DNA of 64,000 nucleotides, from the NCBI GenBank assembly GCA_035516155.1, contig DATJAP010000035.1:62001-126000 (forward strand), given 5' to 3'. Position 1 is the stretch's first letter. Each line of letters opens with the position of its first letter. Origin of the DNA: JAJYKN01 sp035516155. GTDB taxonomy: Bacteria > Nitrospirota > UBA9217. Of this stretch, positions 62,250 to 64,000 are shown piece by piece. The notes under the pieces were generated by a model, which ran no database searches, was not told the origin of the DNA, and saw nothing but the letters and a program-made list of their open reading frames with translations. A program made the translations under genes and the position numbers.

Positions 62250-63586
62250 CTTACGCCCTCCTGATGTTTCCCTCTCAGCCCGGCAAGACGTTCCTTGATC
62301 CTCTTTTCCTCACCTTGCTCCGTGGGCTTGTAATACTCCCGCTTCTGCGGGAGGTAGTCCTGTGCCACATAGTGGCCCGGAAAATCATGCGGATACTTAT
62401 ATCCCCTGCCTCTGCCGAGCCGTCCGGCGCCCTTGTAATGGGCGTCCTTCAGATGGTCCGGAACCGGCAGGAGCGTGCCTTCTTCAATGTCCTGCATCGC
62501 CTGCTTTATGCCGAGGTACGACGCGTTGCTTTTGGGCGCCGACGCGATGTAGGTCGCGGCCTGTGCCAGCGGAAGCGCACCCTCGGGCATGCCGATGCGC
62601 TCCACAGCCTGGTACGCGGCAGTCGCGATCATGATTGCACGGGGGTCCGCGTTCCCCACATCTTCGCTCGCCGCTATCACTATCCTGCGGGCGATAAACA
62701 GGGGATCCTCACCGGCGACGATCATTTTCGCCATCCAGTAAAGTGTCGCGTCGGGATCACTTCCCCGCATGCTTTTGATAAAGGCGGAAATCGTGTCATA
62801 ATGCTCATCTTCATCGTAAACCAGCGCCTTTTTCTGGATTGACTCCTCGGCAACATGAAGATCGTAGTGAACGACGCCGTCGGATGCCGGCGCGGTAGAC
62901 AGCGCACCGATCTCAAGTGCATTCAGCGCGCGCCGCGCATCGCCGTTCGATCGGGCGACCAGAAAATCGAGAGCTTCGGCGGTAAGCAGCATCTGAAGAT
63001 TCCCGAGTCCCCGCTCTTTGTCCGACTGCGCCCGAAGAATCAGCTTTTTGACGTCTTCGTCCCTGAGGGGCTTGAATTCGAAAATCTGGGAGCGGGATGA
63101 CAGCGCGGGGATAATCGCGAAAAAGGGATTCGACGTTGATGCGCCGATGAGAGTGATGTTCCCCCGTTCCACATCGGGCAGGAGCGCATCCTGCTGCACG
63201 CGCGTAAAACGATGGATCTCATCGATAAACAGAATGGTTCTTTTGCCGCTCCTGCCACGCTCTTCAGCCGCCTCATGGGTTACCTTACGAATATCGGCAA
63301 CTCCGGCGGTAACGGCGTTGAGCGACACGAAATAAGCACGGCTTTTCTCCGCAATCAGGTGCGCCAGCGCCGTCTTGCCCACCCCCGGGGGTCCATAGAG
63401 AATGAGCGACATGAAGCGGTCGGCTTCAATGGCCCTGCGCAGAAGTTTGCCTGCGCCGAGAATATGCTCCTGCCCTACGAACTCGCCCAGGTCGCGGGGA
63501 CGCATTTTCCATGCAAGCGGCGGCTCTGACGGTTCCGGGAATACCGTTTCCGGAGAAACATTTTTTTTGAAGTTCTTAAGGCCCAA
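62246..63586 (-). CDS. rarA: Replication-associated recombination protein RarA/MgsA
   Basis: A 446-residue AAA+ protein related to clamp loaders: Walker A GPPGVGKTALAH, Walker B ILFIDEIHRF, sensor SNPFFAIIPALSSRS, and the family C-terminal domain with NAPASYLGIKQAMQ-like sequence (here SKNASYLGIKQAMQDI as SNASYLGIKQAMQD). It acts at stalled replication forks. The N-terminal FPEPSEPPLAWKMRPRDLGE fits RarA. The start is a TTG at 63586 in this reading; no ATG with a ribosome signal is near, so the true start may lie elsewhere within the first 30 codons. Four-bp overlap with rny. Confidence 0.92.
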   Translation of the reverse strand: MGLKNFKKNVSPETVFPEPSEPPLAWKMRPRDLGEFVGQEHILGAGKLLRRAIEADRFMSLILYGPPGVGKTALAHLIAEKSRAYFVSLNAVTAGVADIRKVTHEAAEERGRSGKRTILFIDEIHRFTRVQQDALLPDVERGNITLIGASTSNPFFAIIPALSSRSQIFEFKPLRDEDVKKLILRAQSDKERGLGNLQMLLTAEALDFLVARSNGDARRALNALEIGALSTAPASDGVVHYDLHVAEESIQKKALVYDEDEHYDTISAFIKSMRGSDPDATLYWMAKMIVAGEDPLFIARRIVIAASEDVGNADPRAIMIATAAYQAVERIGMPEGALPLAQAATYIASAPKSNASYLGIKQAMQDIEEGTLLPVPDHLKDAHYKGAGRLGRGRGYKYPHDFPGHYVAQDYLPQKREYYKPTEQGEEKRIKERLAGLRGKHQEGVR

Positions 63587-64000
63587 CGGAATTACTTCGG
63601 GAAGGCTTAGGCGGGCACGCGATAGCGAACGAAAACGATTGCTTTAAACCGTATCAGGACACCATGAGTCATGGGGAAACAATCGATGCGGGGAACTTGT
63701 TGATTTTCCAGGAAATTGAACCGTACGGCTGCCTCTGCTGACATGGTCAGCACTATGGGCAATTACCCGGAATCCACACCCCGATATCCCTCTTTGTTGC
63801 CTATATGCATTTTTTGAGCATTTCCCCATGATCTTAATATGTTTCCCAGCCGGTTAAACAATTTTCGCGCGGTATTGCGGTATTGAGGACCGGAACAAAA
63901 CTGATACGCCGACTCTTTTCAATACCGGAAAACCGCTGTTACTTAGCTATCACAAGCGCCGGAGCCTTCCTTACATTCGCCCCTTTCAAGCATGCGCTAT
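63587..64000. other. Gene-free stretch at the right window edge
   Basis: 414 bp upstream of rarA with no supportable gene. It should hold the promoter of the rarA-rny-ymdB-xseA operon; I found no consensus pair. The remaining open frames are short and unsignalled. Confidence 0.4.

Noticed and set aside
1..64000. CRISPR array or restriction/defence island
   Set aside because: No regularly spaced direct repeats and no restriction, toxin-antitoxin or Cas-like proteins were seen.

Overview
The window reads as a chromosome segment from a Gram-negative, probably anaerobic or microaerophilic bacterium of the Desulfobacterota/Nitrospirota type. This is an inference from gene content and order: a Tol envelope system, the block xseB-ispA-dxs-tlyA, a MoeA fused to a periplasmic-binding-like domain beside a second MoeA, an HspR-controlled dnaJ-hspR-clpB operon, a CxxCH diheme cytochrome, a bacteriohemerythrin, an Fe-S/DUF3786 protein and B12-binding radical SAM proteins. 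Coding density is high and most genes lie on the minus strand. I found no rRNA, tRNA, CRISPR array, prophage or intact transposon; the only mobile-element trace is a decayed IS607-type recombinase at about 10.3-10.9 kb.

Layout. 0.4-3.7 kb: tolQ-tolR-tolA-tolB, with the first three overlapping by 4 bp. 3.9-8.3 kb: trxB, moeA and a moeA-PBP fusion. 8.7-10.9 kb: a 57-residue cysteine-tailed protein, a GAF-GGDEF protein and the IS607 remnant. 10.9-15.3 kb: dnaJ-hspR-clpB behind a consensus promoter carrying an HspR-type inverted repeat. 15.5-17.0 kb: a HEAT-like protein and a membrane protein. 17.3-19.8 kb: an SOS-type cluster (small gene, dinB, lexA) followed by a tiny diheme cytochrome. 20.3-21.7 kb: bacteriohemerythrin and a divergent Fe-S/DUF3786 protein. 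21.9-26.4 kb: xseB-ispA-dxs-tlyA (isoprenoid precursors, DNA repair nuclease, rRNA methylase). 26.6-31.1 kb: an Lhr-type helicase. 31.2-34.1 kb: the three-gene proton-translocating transhydrogenase pntAA-pntAB-pntB. 34.4-39.9 kb: a small unknown protein, an aldo/keto reductase, an outer-membrane barrel-copC-copD operon and a TPR protein. 40.3-42.9 kb: thrC overlapping a cystathionine-synthase-type gene. 43.2-47.0 kb: a zinc-ribbon membrane protein, a YhcH-type protein and an ABC-2 exporter with two permeases. 47.1-54.8 kb: two B12-type radical SAM proteins, a SnoaL-like exported protein, two small proteins (one a stand-alone MshEN-type domain) and HrpB. 54.9-58.4 kb: an overlapping HD-GYP/HEAT pair whose proteins share an N-terminal module. 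58.6-63.6 kb: rarA-rny-ymdB-xseA.

The points most worth following are: (1) the dnaJ promoter, where TTGACA-17-TATAAT overlaps both a HAIR-like element and a perfect 20-bp palindrome; (2) the 76-residue protein that is almost nothing but the two 24-residue MshEN c-di-GMP motifs; (3) the HD-GYP/HEAT pair with a shared N-terminal domain; (4) the small gene upstream of dinB, whose plausible start codon lies exactly at the predicted transcription start of a consensus promoter. No single clearly new defence or metabolic system is evident; the novelty candidates are small proteins and regulatory architectures. All family names come from reading motifs, not from database searches.
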